This document shows positions 47,120-56,213 of a DNA stretch of 64,000 nucleotides, piece by piece. The DNA lies in assembly GCF_001586215.1 (NCBI RefSeq), contig NZ_CP014634.1, forward strand, positions 1,984,001 to 2,048,000, in the 5' to 3' direction. A program made the translations under genes and the position numbers. The notes under the pieces were generated by a model, which searched no databases, was not told the origin of the DNA, and saw only the letters and a program-made list of their open reading frames with translations. Origin of the DNA: Corynebacterium simulans. Its GTDB lineage: Bacteria; Actinomycetota; Actinomycetes; Mycobacteriales; Mycobacteriaceae. Numbering within the stretch: the stretch's first letter is position 1; each line of letters starts with the position of its first letter.

Positions 47120-47683
47120 TTAGCTGACCTTTGCCCCTGCCTCTAGCAGTTCGGCAAAGGTCTTTTTTGCGCGCTCTTCGCTCACCGGCGCGCAGTAATT
47201 TTCTAGAACGTTGACGTCAAAGCCCTCTTTTAATGCATCGAGAGCGGTGGCGCGCACGCAGTGATCGGTGGCGATTCCCACGATGTCGAGGCTCTTAACA
47301 CCACGGTCGCGCAGCCACTGCGCGAGGCTTGCTCCATCGTCGGTGCACTCGGCCTCAAAGCCGGAGTAGGCAGCGGTGTAGGCGCCTTTGTGGAAGTAGG
47401 CGTCGATGGGGGCGTCGGCAAGCGCAGCGTGCATGGCCGCACCCTGGCTGCCTGCAACGCAATGCACTGGCCAGGTATCGATGAAATCCGGCTCGGTGGC
47501 AAAGTGCCCCTCCGGCTCGATGTGCCAATCCTGGGTAGCCACGACGATGTCATACGGCGTTTCACGCACAAGCTTTGCGATGTCGCGGGCTACCGCATCG
47601 CCGCGACTCGTTGCGAGAGCGCCGCCGGGGCAGAAGTCATTTTGTACGTCCACAATCACAAGAACCTGAGGAGTGCTGTTCAT
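47120..47683 (-). CDS. pncA: Nicotinamidase/pyrazinamidase
   Basis: Deamidates nicotinamide to nicotinate for NAD salvage (187 residues); in pathogens it also activates pyrazinamide. Catalytic triad Asp12 (IVDVQNDF), Lys99 (YFHKGAYT) and Cys142 (ATDHCVRAT) is complete, with the cis-peptide before the cysteine and metal ligands Asp52/His54 (QDWHIEP). ATG 47683 is preceded by TATGCT at 7 bases (leaderless). Divergent from glsA. The product feeds PncB (14.6 kb). Confidence 0.95.
   Translation of the reverse strand: MNSTPQVLVIVDVQNDFCPGGALATSRGDAVARDIAKLVRETPYDIVVATQDWHIEPEGHFATEPDFIDTWPVHCVAGSQGAAMHAALADAPIDAYFHKGAYTAAYSGFEAECTDDGASLAQWLRDRGVKSLDIVGIATDHCVRATALDALKEGFDVNVLENYCAPVSEERAKKTFAELLEAGAKVS
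47126..47168 (+). terminator. Terminator of the DUF3618 gene inside the pncA coding end
   Basis: GACCTTTGCC (47126-47135) and GGCAAAGGTC (47153-47162) pair perfectly over a 17-base loop, followed by six T. It serves the plus-strand transcript and overlaps the last codons of pncA. Confidence 0.8.
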
Positions 47684-47718
47684 GCGGGCTAGCATAGTCA
47701 TCCGTAAGCTAGAGCGAG

Positions 47719-48996
47719 ATGAAAACACCAATTCCTTTTTACTTACGGGAAATCCTCGACCATGTCCGTGATGATGAACGCGGAAAAGTAGCGGACTATA
47801 TCCCAGAGCTTGCGGTTGCGAACCCGGACTACCTAGGCGCGGCGATGTGCACCACCACCGGCCACGTCTATTGGGCAGGCGATGCAGATATCGAGTTCAC
47901 CATGCAGTCCATCTCCAAGCCTTTTGTGTATGCGCTTGCATTGCAGGAGCTGGGGCTGGAAGCGGTGCGCTCGATTGTGGGAATGGAGCCTTCCGGTGAG
48001 GCCTTCAACGAGTTGTCTTTGAACCGCGACGACCACCGCCCGGTCAACCCGATGATCAACGCGGGCGCAATTGCGGTCACGCAGCTCATCAACGGCGTGG
48101 ACTCGGGCGTCGATGAACGTGTTGAGCGTATCCGCAGCTACATGTCGCGTCTGGCGGGCCATGAGCTGCATATTGACGAAAGCGTTTCCGGCTCTGAGCT
48201 TGAAAATGCGGAACGCAACCTCGCGCTCGCGCACATGCTGCGCAATTACAACATTATTGAGGACGAAGCCCACGATGCGGTGCTGACTTATACCAGGCAG
48301 TGCTCTATCCGCGTGACAGTCAAAGACCTCGCGGTGATGTCTGCGACGCTGGCTAACGGCGGCCGTCACCCGATAACCGATGACAAGATCCTCGATGCCG
48401 ACGTTTGCCGCCTCACGCTGGCGCTGATGAGCTCGGCAGGCATGTACGACGGCGCGGGTCGCTGGATGGCGGAGGTCGGCATTCCGGCGAAGTCGGGCGT
48501 GGCAGGCGGCCTGCTGGGTACGCTGCCGGGCCAGCTGGGTGTGGCTACCTTCTCGCCGCGTCTGAATGAGGAAGGCAACTCCGTGCGCGGCGTGGAAGCC
48601 TTCAAGCTTTTGTCTAAGGACATGGGTTTGCATCTGATGTCCACTGAGGAGCGCTACGGCGTGCAGCCAATCCGCCACATCGTGGACGAAGACACCGCGA
48701 CGGTTATCTACCTGCAGGGCGTTCTCAACTTCAACGCCGCGGAGACCGTCCTGCACGAGCTGGAGCGCTATGACTTGAGCGCCGCCAAGGTGGTCTTGGA
48801 GCTTTCCAACGTCACCGCGACTAACCGCATGGGGCGCCGCATGCTGAAGGAGGGCCTGCGCCGCATCCGCGAGTCGGGCTTCGATATCGAGCTGGTTGAC
48901 CCAGACCAGGAGCTCGAGGACCTCAAGATGTCCGACGGCACCGAGGTTCCAGTTGGCGATCCGGAGGACTATCAGATTGCGGGCGAGCCAATCTAA
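47719..48996 (+). CDS. glsA: Glutaminase with C-terminal STAS domain
   Basis: Converts glutamine to glutamate and ammonia (425 residues). Residues about 1-310 are the beta-lactamase-like glutaminase fold with the Ser-x-x-Lys nucleophile motif in MQSISKPFVYALAL, NPMINAGAIAVT and a later YTRQCSIRV region. Residues about 325-415 (DTATVIYLQGVLNFNAAET onward) form a STAS domain, found in only part of the family and thought to bind ligands or partner proteins. TAAGCT stands 8 bases before the ATG (leaderless). Divergent from pncA. Confidence 0.93.
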   Translation: MKTPIPFYLREILDHVRDDERGKVADYIPELAVANPDYLGAAMCTTTGHVYWAGDADIEFTMQSISKPFVYALALQELGLEAVRSIVGMEPSGEAFNELSLNRDDHRPVNPMINAGAIAVTQLINGVDSGVDERVERIRSYMSRLAGHELHIDESVSGSELENAERNLALAHMLRNYNIIEDEAHDAVLTYTRQCSIRVTVKDLAVMSATLANGGRHPITDDKILDADVCRLTLALMSSAGMYDGAGRWMAEVGIPAKSGVAGGLLGTLPGQLGVATFSPRLNEEGNSVRGVEAFKLLSKDMGLHLMSTEERYGVQPIRHIVDEDTATVIYLQGVLNFNAAETVLHELERYDLSAAKVVLELSNVTATNRMGRRMLKEGLRRIRESGFDIELVDPDQELEDLKMSDGTEVPVGDPEDYQIAGEPI

Positions 48997-49317
48997 CGCT
49001 TTCTGTGGCGTGGTGCTGCCTCCTCCTGCGCCCGCAGTGGCAAATGGTGAGGTCGCCCCGCGGCCAATGGGGTGCGTGTTAACTGGTGGGGCTGGTGACG
49101 GCTGACCTCACCATCCTTTCCTCACCATTTGGAAAATCGACCTCACCATCTAGGTTTGTCTGCATTTGGAGTTCAGGCGGGTGGCCGATTCCGGAGAAGA
49201 TTAAGGGCGTTTTCCGTGGGGCGAATCGAGCCTTTTCTAAAAACGTAAAATCGCGCCGCTTCTGCTGATATAACTGTTTGCTGGTGGGGATGCGGCGCCT
49301 CGGCGGAGGTGGCAAAA
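48997..49317. other. Non-coding stretch with repeated CGACCTCACCAT motif
   Basis: About 320 bases after glsA without a credible gene. GACCTCACCATC occurs at 49104-49115 and 49139-49150, CCTCACCAT at 49120-49128, and the inverse ATGGTGAGGTCG at 49044-49055. CAAATGGTGAGG (49041-49052) and CCTCACCATTTG (49120-49131) are a perfect 12-base inverted repeat. There is no run of T; a role as operator cluster or RNA structure is unknown. Confidence 0.55.
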
Positions 49318-49359
49318 TGAAAAATCTCGCGGCCTCCATGAAAGGAAACCGCGAGATTC
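49318..49359 (-). terminator. Terminator after tRNA-Lys
   Basis: AATCTCGCGG / CCGCGAGATT (49323-49332 with 49349-49358) with a 16-base loop; on the minus strand it is followed by TTTTTCATTTT. Confidence 0.85.
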
Positions 49360-49366
49360 TGTACTG

Positions 49367-49439
<73 letters not shown>

Positions 49440-49725
49440 TTATGTTGTCTGGCTGGTTTGTTTGCCTGCCGTGCAACGAGAAATAACTTTAACACCCACT
49501 ATTCAAAACTGTAAAATCGCCAGGCCATTGTGTGTTTTTAGGGTGTTTTATGGTGGTTTAATAGGGCTTCAAGATCCGCCATCGAAGAAGGCGGGTGGGG
49601 CAGGGGTGTTCTTCTTATAACAATTGATTAACGCGTGAAGCGCCGTGTGGTGTTTTGAAGGTGTGCGATATACGCTAATTGAGAAATTCTGACCGTCTTA
49701 TATGCACAAATTTTAAAGGGCCCAA
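49440..49725 (+). promoter_or_regulatory. AT-rich leader of the L,D-transpeptidase gene
   Basis: About 285 AT-rich bases. TATATG (49699-49704) with TAATTG 17 bases upstream (49676-49681) is a plausible promoter; AAAGGG five bases before GTG 49726 is the ribosome-binding site. No gene seen. It also contains the promoter of tRNA-Lys on the other strand, not located. Confidence 0.4.
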
Positions 49726-50946
49726 GTGTTTAATTCCCTCTCTCTCGCTCGTCGCGTCCTTGCCACTACCGCTGTAGCCCTAACAGCCACTGTTGCGGCA
49801 GCGTGCACCATTGATTCTTCCGCTCAAGATAATGCCGCTGAACAAGCCGCTTCCGCTGATGGCAGCCAGGGTGGTGCAGAGCAGTCGCAAGCGCCAAAGG
49901 CGAAGGAACTGCAGTTCTCCGTTAAAGACGGTGCGAAAGACGTCGATCCTTCCGAGCTCGTCACGGTAAAGACCGAGGGTAAGCTGAAGTCCGTCACCAT
50001 GACCAATGAGCTTGGCGTTGAGGTTGCGGAAAAGCTTTCCTCTGACGCGAAGACCTGGTCCACCGATGAGGTTCTGGGCTATAACCACACCTACACAATC
50101 AAAGCCGCCGACGTTGATGGAAACGAAAAGACCATCACCTTCAGCACCCCGCAGGCGGCGGGTGTCTCTGAGGTTGCGCTTTCCCCGATTCCGGGCGCCG
50201 AAGTGGGCGTTGGTCAGGTCATCGGCGTGCGCTTTGGCAACTACGTCACCGACCGCAAGGCTGCCGAGGAAGCAATCACCGTCAAGACCACCCCAGAGGT
50301 TGAAGGCGCCTTCTACTGGATCAATGACCAGGAAGTGCGCTGGCGTCCGAAGGATTACTGGCAGCCAGGCACCAAGGTTGAGGTCAACGTTGATCTCTAC
50401 GGCCGCAACTTGGGCGGCGGCATCTATGGCGGCGAGGACGCTTCCACCAACTTCACCATCGGTGACCGTGTGATTTCCCTGGTGGACAACGCCACCAAGA
50501 CTATGAAGGTATTTAAGAACGGCCAACTGCTGCGCGAGATTCCGGTTTCCCTGGGCACCGATGGCCAGTGGGATACTCCGAATGGCCGCTACATCATCGG
50601 CGATGAGTACGAGTCGTTGGTCATGGACTCCAGCACCTTTGGCTTGGCTGTCGACGCCGGCGGCTACCGTACCTCCGTCAATTACGCTACGCAGATGTCC
50701 TACTCCGGCATCTACGTTCACTCCGCACCGTGGTCCATCGGCGCACAGGGCGTCTACAACCAGTCCCACGGCTGCATCAACCTCTCCCCGGAGGCCGCGC
50801 AGTGGTTCCAGTCTGTGGTCAAGCGCGGCGACATCGTCCGCGTCTTCAACACTGGCGGTGCGCAGCTCAACCCATTCGATGGCTTGGGCGATTGGAACAT
50901 GGACTGGGATACTTGGTCCAAGGGCAATACCAACGCCAACGCTTAA
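49726..50946 (+). CDS. L,D-transpeptidase lipoprotein
   Basis: Peptidoglycan cross-linking enzyme of 406 residues that forms 3-3 links, anchored outside the membrane. Lipobox VAAAC places the lipid on Cys27. A Ser/Ala/Gln-rich linker, two immunoglobulin-like domains (about 60-145 and 145-245) and the YkuD catalytic domain (from about 250) follow, as in mycobacterial LdtB. The active site is SHGCINLS with His348 and Cys350, and an upstream [11 protein letters not shown]. Start GTG 49726 with AAAGGG. It converges on crtI; a weak inverted repeat GCTTAAAG / CTTTAAGC (50941-50985) spans the gap. These enzymes resist most beta-lactams except carbapenems. Confidence 0.94.
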   Translation: MFNSLSLARRVLATTAVALTATVAAACTIDSSAQDNAAEQAASADGSQGGAEQSQAPKAKELQFSVKDGAKDVDPSELVTVKTEGKLKSVTMTNELGVEVAEKLSSDAKTWSTDEVLGYNHTYTIKAADVDGNEKTITFSTPQAAGVSEVALSPIPGAEVGVGQVIGVRFGNYVTDRKAAEEAITVKTTPEVEGAFYWINDQEVRWRPKDYWQPGTKVEVNVDLYGRNLGGGIYGGEDASTNFTIGDRVISLVDNATKTMKVFKNGQLLREIPVSLGTDGQWDTPNGRYIIGDEYESLVMDSSTFGLAVDAGGYRTSVNYATQMSYSGIYVHSAPWSIGAQGVYNQSHGCINLSPEAAQWFQSVVKRGDIVRVFNTGGAQLNPFDGLGDWNMDWDTWSKGNTNANA

Positions 50947-50979
50947 AGTAGAGCTTCAAGCAGCGGTTAACGCAGAGCT

Positions 50980-52587
50980 TTAAGCGGGATAAAAGGAACT
51001 CAGCGGCGACGCTGTGGCGTCGCCGTGCATGCGTTTGAGCACATTCTCGGCGGAAATCAGGCACATCGGAACGCCCACTCCGGGCACTGTCGTGGCACCG
51101 GCATAGTACAGCCCGGCAACCTTGGAAGAGACGTTCTTTCCGCGCAAGAACGCAGACTGCGCCAGCGTGTGCGCCGGGCCGATCGAGCCGCCGCGCCAGG
51201 CGTGATAGCGTTCTGCGAAATCCGCTGGGCCCAGCGTGCGGCGGATTACGATGCGCTCTTCCAAGTCTGCGATACCGGCCCAATCACCAATCTGCTTCAC
51301 CGCAGCGTCAGCGATGGCCTCCACGCGGGCGGAAGGACTATCGCGGTAGGCGTTGCCATGTCCCAGCGCGGAATCAGCCGGCACTGGCACGAGCACGAAG
51401 AGATTCTCGTGGCCTTCCGGCGCCACATCGGGGTCCGTCGCCGAGGTCTTGGAGATGTAGATGGAGCGCGAACAGTCCAGCGGACGGGCTGGCTCAGGGC
51501 CGTGATAGACCGCGCGGAAGTCCGGGGCCCAGTCCTTGCTAAACAACAGCGTGTGGTGTGAAAACTCCGGAAGCTTGCCCGTCACTCCGAGCAGCACCAG
51601 CACGGTTCCAAGCCCCGCATCCCGCCCGGCAAAATACTTTTCCGGGTAGGTGCGCAGGCGTTGTGGGAGGAGCGCGTTCTCGGTGTGGTGAAGATCGGCG
51701 GCGGAAACCACGGCGTCGGCAAGCAGCTTTTGCGTGCCGGAGGCGTCGGTGATGCGCACGCCCGTCGCGCGCGGGGAGGCGCCCGCTGTGAGGATGCTGG
51801 TGACCTCCGCGCCCAAGCGGAACTGCACGCCGGCGAGCTGGGCCTGCTTGGCGATGGCGCGTACCACCGCATCGAAGCCACCCAGCGGGTAGCGCACGCC
51901 CTCGACCAAGTCCGTGTGGCTCATCAGCGAGTACAACGCCGGCGCCGCCGCGGGTTCGCTGGATAAGAACACCGCTGGATAGCTGAGCACCTGGCGCAGC
52001 CGGTAATCGCTAAAGGACTGCGCCACATGTTTGTCCAGCGTCCGTACAAGGAGCTGCGCCAGCATACCTAGCCGGGAGCGAACCGCGGGGCCTAAAAGCT
52101 CGCGGGGACTGCTGAAAGTGGTGTAAAGGAACTTCGATAGTGCCACGTTGTAGATGTCGCTGGCCTGGGCGAGGTAGGCGCGGATGCGGGCGCCGGCGCC
52201 GGGTTCGATGGACTCGAAGAGTTTGGCGACTTTCTCAACGCCGGTCTCGACGTCGAGGAAGTCACCATCGTCGTTGTAGACGCGGTAGGCGGGGCTGAGA
52301 TCGATAAGCTCGAGCTCTGCCTGCGTGGACGTGCCACAGAGCTCAAAGAAGTGGTCGAATGCCTCTGGCATCAGGTACCAGGAAGGGCCCGTATCCCAAC
52401 GAAAGCCCGCTTCTGTCAGGCTGCCCGCGCGGCCGCCCACCTCTTCTAGTTTGTCCACTACGGTGACCTTCTTGCCATCGCGCGCAAGCAACGCTGCGGT
52501 GGCAAGGCCGGCGACGCCTGCCCCGATGACGATGACGGTCTCGGGCTGCCCGCTGGAGTGGGCGGTAGAAAGGCGGGGCAGTTTCAT
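50980..52587 (-). CDS. crtI: Phytoene desaturase (carotenoid synthesis)
   Basis: FAD-dependent desaturase of 535 residues that introduces double bonds into phytoene. Dinucleotide fold at the N-terminus (VIVIGAGVAGLATAALLA, GAGVAG at 22-27, then EEVGGRAGS). The bacterial-type CrtI end GLYYAGATTVPGVGVPMCLI is present. The number of desaturation steps cannot be told. The start codon overlaps the last base of the crtB stop, so the two are translated together. No crtE or cyclase gene lies nearby. Confidence 0.92.
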   Translation of the reverse strand: MKLPRLSTAHSSGQPETVIVIGAGVAGLATAALLARDGKKVTVVDKLEEVGGRAGSLTEAGFRWDTGPSWYLMPEAFDHFFELCGTSTQAELELIDLSPAYRVYNDDGDFLDVETGVEKVAKLFESIEPGAGARIRAYLAQASDIYNVALSKFLYTTFSSPRELLGPAVRSRLGMLAQLLVRTLDKHVAQSFSDYRLRQVLSYPAVFLSSEPAAAPALYSLMSHTDLVEGVRYPLGGFDAVVRAIAKQAQLAGVQFRLGAEVTSILTAGASPRATGVRITDASGTQKLLADAVVSAADLHHTENALLPQRLRTYPEKYFAGRDAGLGTVLVLLGVTGKLPEFSHHTLLFSKDWAPDFRAVYHGPEPARPLDCSRSIYISKTSATDPDVAPEGHENLFVLVPVPADSALGHGNAYRDSPSARVEAIADAAVKQIGDWAGIADLEERIVIRRTLGPADFAERYHAWRGGSIGPAHTLAQSAFLRGKNVSSKVAGLYYAGATTVPGVGVPMCLISAENVLKRMHGDATASPLSSFYPA

Positions 52588-53483
52588 CAGTTGCTCTTTC
52601 TTAAAGAATGCAAGGTGGCGCGGGTTAAAAGTGACAGCTTGCGTGGGGTGCTGACGCGGGTGCGTTGGGAAAAGACGGCGTCGGCAGGCAGTGCTGCAAG
52701 GTCGTTGGTCAAGGCCTCGAAAAGGTCAGTGGCGGCGGTGACACCGACACGCGCCGAGAATGGAAGCCTGCCGGTAACGGCGCGGGCAGTGGCGAGATCG
52801 CTGCGGATATCGGCGATGAGCAGGTCTTTGTCCTGCGTGCTCAAGCCGCCGTCGCCTGCCTGCGGGAAGTAGCTGCGGCCAAGTTGTGCGGTATCCGCGC
52901 CGAGGTCGCGCAAAAAGTTGACCTTTTGAAAGGCGGCGCCGAGGCGCCGTGCACCCGTCTCGAGCTGGCTCAGCTCGGGGCCAGAAACTGGATGATCCAC
53001 CAAGAAAGCAGACAGGCACAAAAGCCCAATGACCTCCGCGGAGCCGTAGATATAGGCCTCGAGATCTTCCTCGTCGACGTAATCGCACTGGTGAAGGTCG
53101 CGGCGCATCGACGCGAAGAAGGCCCGAATGTGCTCATTCTTGAACCCGCAGCGCCTGGCGGAAATGCCATAGGCATGCAGAACCGGATCAGTGTGAAAGC
53201 GTTGCGAAGGCGCGCGCAGAACCGCCTCTTCGTATGCATTGAGAGTCTGTTCGACTTCTGTTGTGTTAAGGCCCGCGGCGGTTGCGGCGCCGTCGACGAT
53301 TTCATCCGCTATGCGAACCACGGCATAAAGATTGCGGATATCGGTGCGTGTGCGGGGAGCGAGCAGCTCGGAGGCAAAGGAAAAGCTCGTGGAATAGGCC
53401 GCGATGATTTGTGCTGCGGCTCTTTGGGCACTTTGGTCATAGCGTGGCAAAGGCTGAGTGGGGAAGCGAGAAATCCCAAACAC
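52587..53483 (-). CDS. crtB: Phytoene synthase
   Basis: Joins two geranylgeranyl diphosphates to phytoene (298 residues). First Asp-rich motif DEIVD at 60-64, TSFSFASELL with its substrate-binding residues, second motif NFLRDLGAD near 200. GTG 53483 has AAGGTGG 6 bases upstream. First gene of the crtB-crtI pair, overlapping by one base. The geranylgeranyl diphosphate supplier (crtE) must be elsewhere. C. glutamicum has a similar isolated second crtB/crtI set. Confidence 0.92.
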   Translation of the reverse strand: MFGISRFPTQPLPRYDQSAQRAAAQIIAAYSTSFSFASELLAPRTRTDIRNLYAVVRIADEIVDGAATAAGLNTTEVEQTLNAYEEAVLRAPSQRFHTDPVLHAYGISARRCGFKNEHIRAFFASMRRDLHQCDYVDEEDLEAYIYGSAEVIGLLCLSAFLVDHPVSGPELSQLETGARRLGAAFQKVNFLRDLGADTAQLGRSYFPQAGDGGLSTQDKDLLIADIRSDLATARAVTGRLPFSARVGVTAATDLFEALTNDLAALPADAVFSQRTRVSTPRKLSLLTRATLHSLRKSN

Positions 53484-53521
53484 AATCGGCCACCTTAATC
53501 CACGGGGCTAAAAATAGCGCG

Positions 53522-53565
53522 AGAAAAGTATAAGGCCCTAACCTGAAAAATAACAGGTTAGGGCC
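53522..53565 (-). terminator. Terminator after tRNA-His
   Basis: GGCCCTAACCTG / CAGGTTAGGGCC perfect 12-base stem (53534-53545 with 53554-53565), 8-base loop; the minus strand continues TTATACTTTTCTC. Confidence 0.85.
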
Positions 53566-53573
53566 CTCATCGG

Positions 53574-53647
53574 GGTGGCTGACGGGGCTCGAACCCGCGA
53601 CACCCAGGATCACAACCTGGTGCTCTACCAGCTGAACTACAGCCACC
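53574..53647 (-). tRNA. tRNA-His (GUG)
   Basis: Minus-strand cloverleaf with anticodon GTG in CCAGGTTGTGATCCTGG. The extra 5' G(-1) opposite C73, the identity mark of histidine tRNAs, is encoded (53647 and 53574). Acceptor GTGGCTG / CAGCCAC. CCA not encoded. Confidence 0.95.
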
Positions 53648-53696
53648 ATCGCTGCCTTAAAAGCAGCACGGATAAGATTAACTCACGCCGCGTAAA

Positions 53697-54329
53697 TTAC
53701 AAAAACGCCTGGTAGTCAGTGGTAGTTGACTCCTTGAGATCCGCTGCTTCCGCGGAGGAGGGACCGTCGTCGGTGCGGAACACACTGCGGCGGTAGTAGT
53801 CCAACTCGCGGATGGACTCGATGATGTCCTGGAGCGCGCGGTGCGCCATGCCTTTGTCTGGCTGGTTGTAATAAGCGCGCGGGAACCAACGGCGGCTGAG
53901 CTCCTTGATGGTGGAAACGTCAATCATGCGGTAGTGCAGCGCTTCATCCAAGCGCGGCATGTAGGCGCGAATGAAGGTGCGGTCGGTGGCGATGGAGTTG
54001 CCTGCCAGGGGGGCAGGATGCTCGGGGTCGCAGTGCTCAGCGATGAGCGCCAGGACGGCATCTTCGGCTTCCCGCAGAGTGGTGGTGGATTCGCGGATTT
54101 CCTTATCCAGGCCGGAGTTGGCGTGCATGTTGGTGACAAAGTCATCCATCTCAGTGAGCTCCGCTTCCGTGGCATGGACCACTAGGTCGATTCCCTCACC
54201 AATGACGTTGAGGTTGCCATCAGTGATGATGGCGGCCACCTCCACGATGACGTGGCGCTTCGGGTCCAGCCCTGTCATCTCCAAGTCAATCCAGACGAGT
54301 CGGTCATTCTTCGGGGCGATGTCAGTCAT
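53697..54329 (-). CDS. orn: Oligoribonuclease
   Basis: DEDDh 3'-5' exonuclease (210 residues) that degrades RNA dinucleotides and pGpG. Exo I motif WIDLEMTGL (Asp15, Glu17), Exo [16 protein letters not shown], Exo [14 protein letters not shown] with its histidine and aspartate. ATG 54329 has TAAGGT 7 bases upstream (leaderless). Essential in many actinobacteria. Confidence 0.95.
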   Translation of the reverse strand: MTDIAPKNDRLVWIDLEMTGLDPKRHVIVEVAAIITDGNLNVIGEGIDLVVHATEAELTEMDDFVTNMHANSGLDKEIRESTTTLREAEDAVLALIAEHCDPEHPAPLAGNSIATDRTFIRAYMPRLDEALHYRMIDVSTIKELSRRWFPRAYYNQPDKGMAHRALQDIIESIRELDYYRRSVFRTDDGPSSAEAADLKESTTTDYQAFL

Positions 54330-54661
54330 GGGTTTAACCTTAGTCTTCCTAGAGCCGCGCTTGTCGACGCCTCCCTTCCCACCGTCTGATTTAATCCACC
54401 GGCGTGGAAGGTGTGGCGGGGGTAGGCAAAGGGTGTGTTTTGGTGCAGATAGTTCAGTTTTTCTAAATGGTTTGTCTTAGCGGTATTGACGGTCCTTGAG
54501 CTGTGCATTAAATTTCGTTCAACCGACAGGTAATGTGAAGAATTAGATTCTTCCAAAACATTTTCGTGATTATCCTCACAAAGTTCGATTGAAGTAGTGC
54601 ATGATTCTTTATGTCACTCTTTATGTTAGAGATCACACTTTTAGAAAGTAGGTTCCCTCAT
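54330..54661. promoter_or_regulatory. Divergent promoter region of orn and the amino-acid symporter
   Basis: About 330 bases, no gene. GAAGAA-TTAGA-TTCTTC (54537-54553) is a perfect inverted repeat that could be an operator. TCTTTATGT occurs twice (54606-54614 and 54618-54626). AT-rich sequence around 54590-54640 probably holds the symporter promoter. Confidence 0.4.
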
Positions 54662-56173
54662 ATGGCCGGGTTCTTGGATGTTCTCAACTCCCTCATTTGG
54701 TCCCCAGCACTCGTGTTCCTGTGCTTGGGCGCCGGTGTCTATTTCACGATCGTGACCAAGGGGTTGCAGATTCGCTGTATTCCCGACATGATTGCGCAGC
54801 TGAAGAACGGCGAGAAATCAGACTCCGGTGTTTCTTCCTTCCAGTCCCTGATGATTTCCCTCGCCGGTCGCGTCGGCGTCGGCAATATTGCCGGTGTTGC
54901 CACGGCGATCGCCTTCGGTGGCCCAGGTGCTGTCTTTTGGATGTGGGCGGTGTCGCTGTTGGGGTCCGCTACCTCGTTCGTGGAATGTACTCTCGCCCAG
55001 GTCTACAAGGAAAAGGATCAGGACACCGGCGAGTACCGCGGTGGCCCGGCGTACTACATCGAAAAGGCTTACCGTCACACCTCTGTGGGCCCGTTCATGC
55101 TGGTCTACGGCATCATCTTCGCTGTCGCCATGACTCTGGCTACCAGCTACTTTCTCCCAGGCATCCAGGCCAACGGTGTGGCCGCTGCAGTGGGGAACGC
55201 CTGGGGTGTCAACGTCACCTGGTCCGCAGTCATCCTGGCTGGCGTCTTGGCCTTCATCATCATCGGTGGCGTCAAGCGTATCGCTAACTTCACCTCGCTC
55301 ATCGTTCCATTCATGGCCGGCGCTTATATCATCATTGCGCTGACCATCCTGTTCATGAACTTCGGCGACATTCCACACGTTTTTGGCCTCATCTTCAAGT
55401 CTGCATTTGACATGGAAGCAGGATTCGCGGGCATGCTGGGCTCTGCAATCATGTGGGGCGTAAAGCGCGGTATCTACTCCAACGAGGCAGGCCAGGGCAC
55501 CGGCCCGCAGTCGGCAGCAGCTGCTGAGGTTTCCCACCCAGCAAAGCAGGGCTTCGTTCAAGCATTCGCCGTCTACGTCGATACCCTCTTCGTCTGCTCG
55601 GCCACCGCCTTCATCATCATCTCCACTGACATGTACAAGGTCTTCGAAGGCGAGTCCGAGGGCGGCGCCGTTCGCTACGCCGGCTCCCTGCCTGACGGCA
55701 TTGAGGTCGGCCCAGGCTTCGTTCAATCCGGTATGGACTCGGTATTCAACGGGGTCGGCGCTTCCTTCGTGGCAATTGCTATCGCGTTCTTCGCCTTCAC
55801 CACCGTTCTGGCTTACTACTACATGGCAGAGACCAACCTCACCTACTTCAACCGCTGGATCAAGAATGCTGGCGCACGCCGCGCGCTGGTGTGGGTCCTG
55901 CGCGGCCTCATCATCATCTCCGTCATCATTGGTGCTACCACCACCCCGGGCTCCGCGTGGGCATTGGGCGACATCGGAGTGGGCGCCACCGCATGGCTTA
56001 ACATCATCGCCGTCCTCTTCCTCCAGGTCCCGGCACTCAAGTGCCTCAAGGACTACAGCGCGCAGAAGAAGGCTGGCAAGGATCCGGTCTTCGACCCTGA
56101 AGCTCTGGGCATCAAGAACGCCGACTTCTGGGTAGAGCGCAAGAACGCTCGCTCTTCCTCTGTAGTTGAGTAA
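54662..56173 (+). CDS. Alanine/glycine:cation symporter (AGCS family)
   Basis: Membrane transporter of 503 residues with about 11 helices, importing alanine or glycine with sodium. Family stretches: KSDSGVSSFQSLMISLAGRVG with the following GNIAGVA, TSFVECTLAQVYKEKD and RGIYSNEAGQGTGP. ATG 54662 is chosen; the open frame from 54611 has a non-hydrophobic start. An AGAAAGTAGG ribosome-binding-like stretch lies about 12 bases upstream. Convergent with the dehydrogenase gene. Substrate is by family only. Confidence 0.93.
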   Translation: MAGFLDVLNSLIWSPALVFLCLGAGVYFTIVTKGLQIRCIPDMIAQLKNGEKSDSGVSSFQSLMISLAGRVGVGNIAGVATAIAFGGPGAVFWMWAVSLLGSATSFVECTLAQVYKEKDQDTGEYRGGPAYYIEKAYRHTSVGPFMLVYGIIFAVAMTLATSYFLPGIQANGVAAAVGNAWGVNVTWSAVILAGVLAFIIIGGVKRIANFTSLIVPFMAGAYIIIALTILFMNFGDIPHVFGLIFKSAFDMEAGFAGMLGSAIMWGVKRGIYSNEAGQGTGPQSAAAAEVSHPAKQGFVQAFAVYVDTLFVCSATAFIIISTDMYKVFEGESEGGAVRYAGSLPDGIEVGPGFVQSGMDSVFNGVGASFVAIAIAFFAFTTVLAYYYMAETNLTYFNRWIKNAGARRALVWVLRGLIIISVIIGATTTPGSAWALGDIGVGATAWLNIIAVLFLQVPALKCLKDYSAQKKAGKDPVFDPEALGIKNADFWVERKNARSSSVVE

Positions 56174-56213
56174 GGCACACCAAAAGCAGGCTCGCGGAAA
56201 GGGTGGGAGTGCC

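Noticed and set aside
49079..49339. 86-codon minus-strand frame between glsA and tRNA-Lys
   Set aside because: Crosses the tRNA-Lys terminator and the repeated motif, has no ribosome-binding site and no family.
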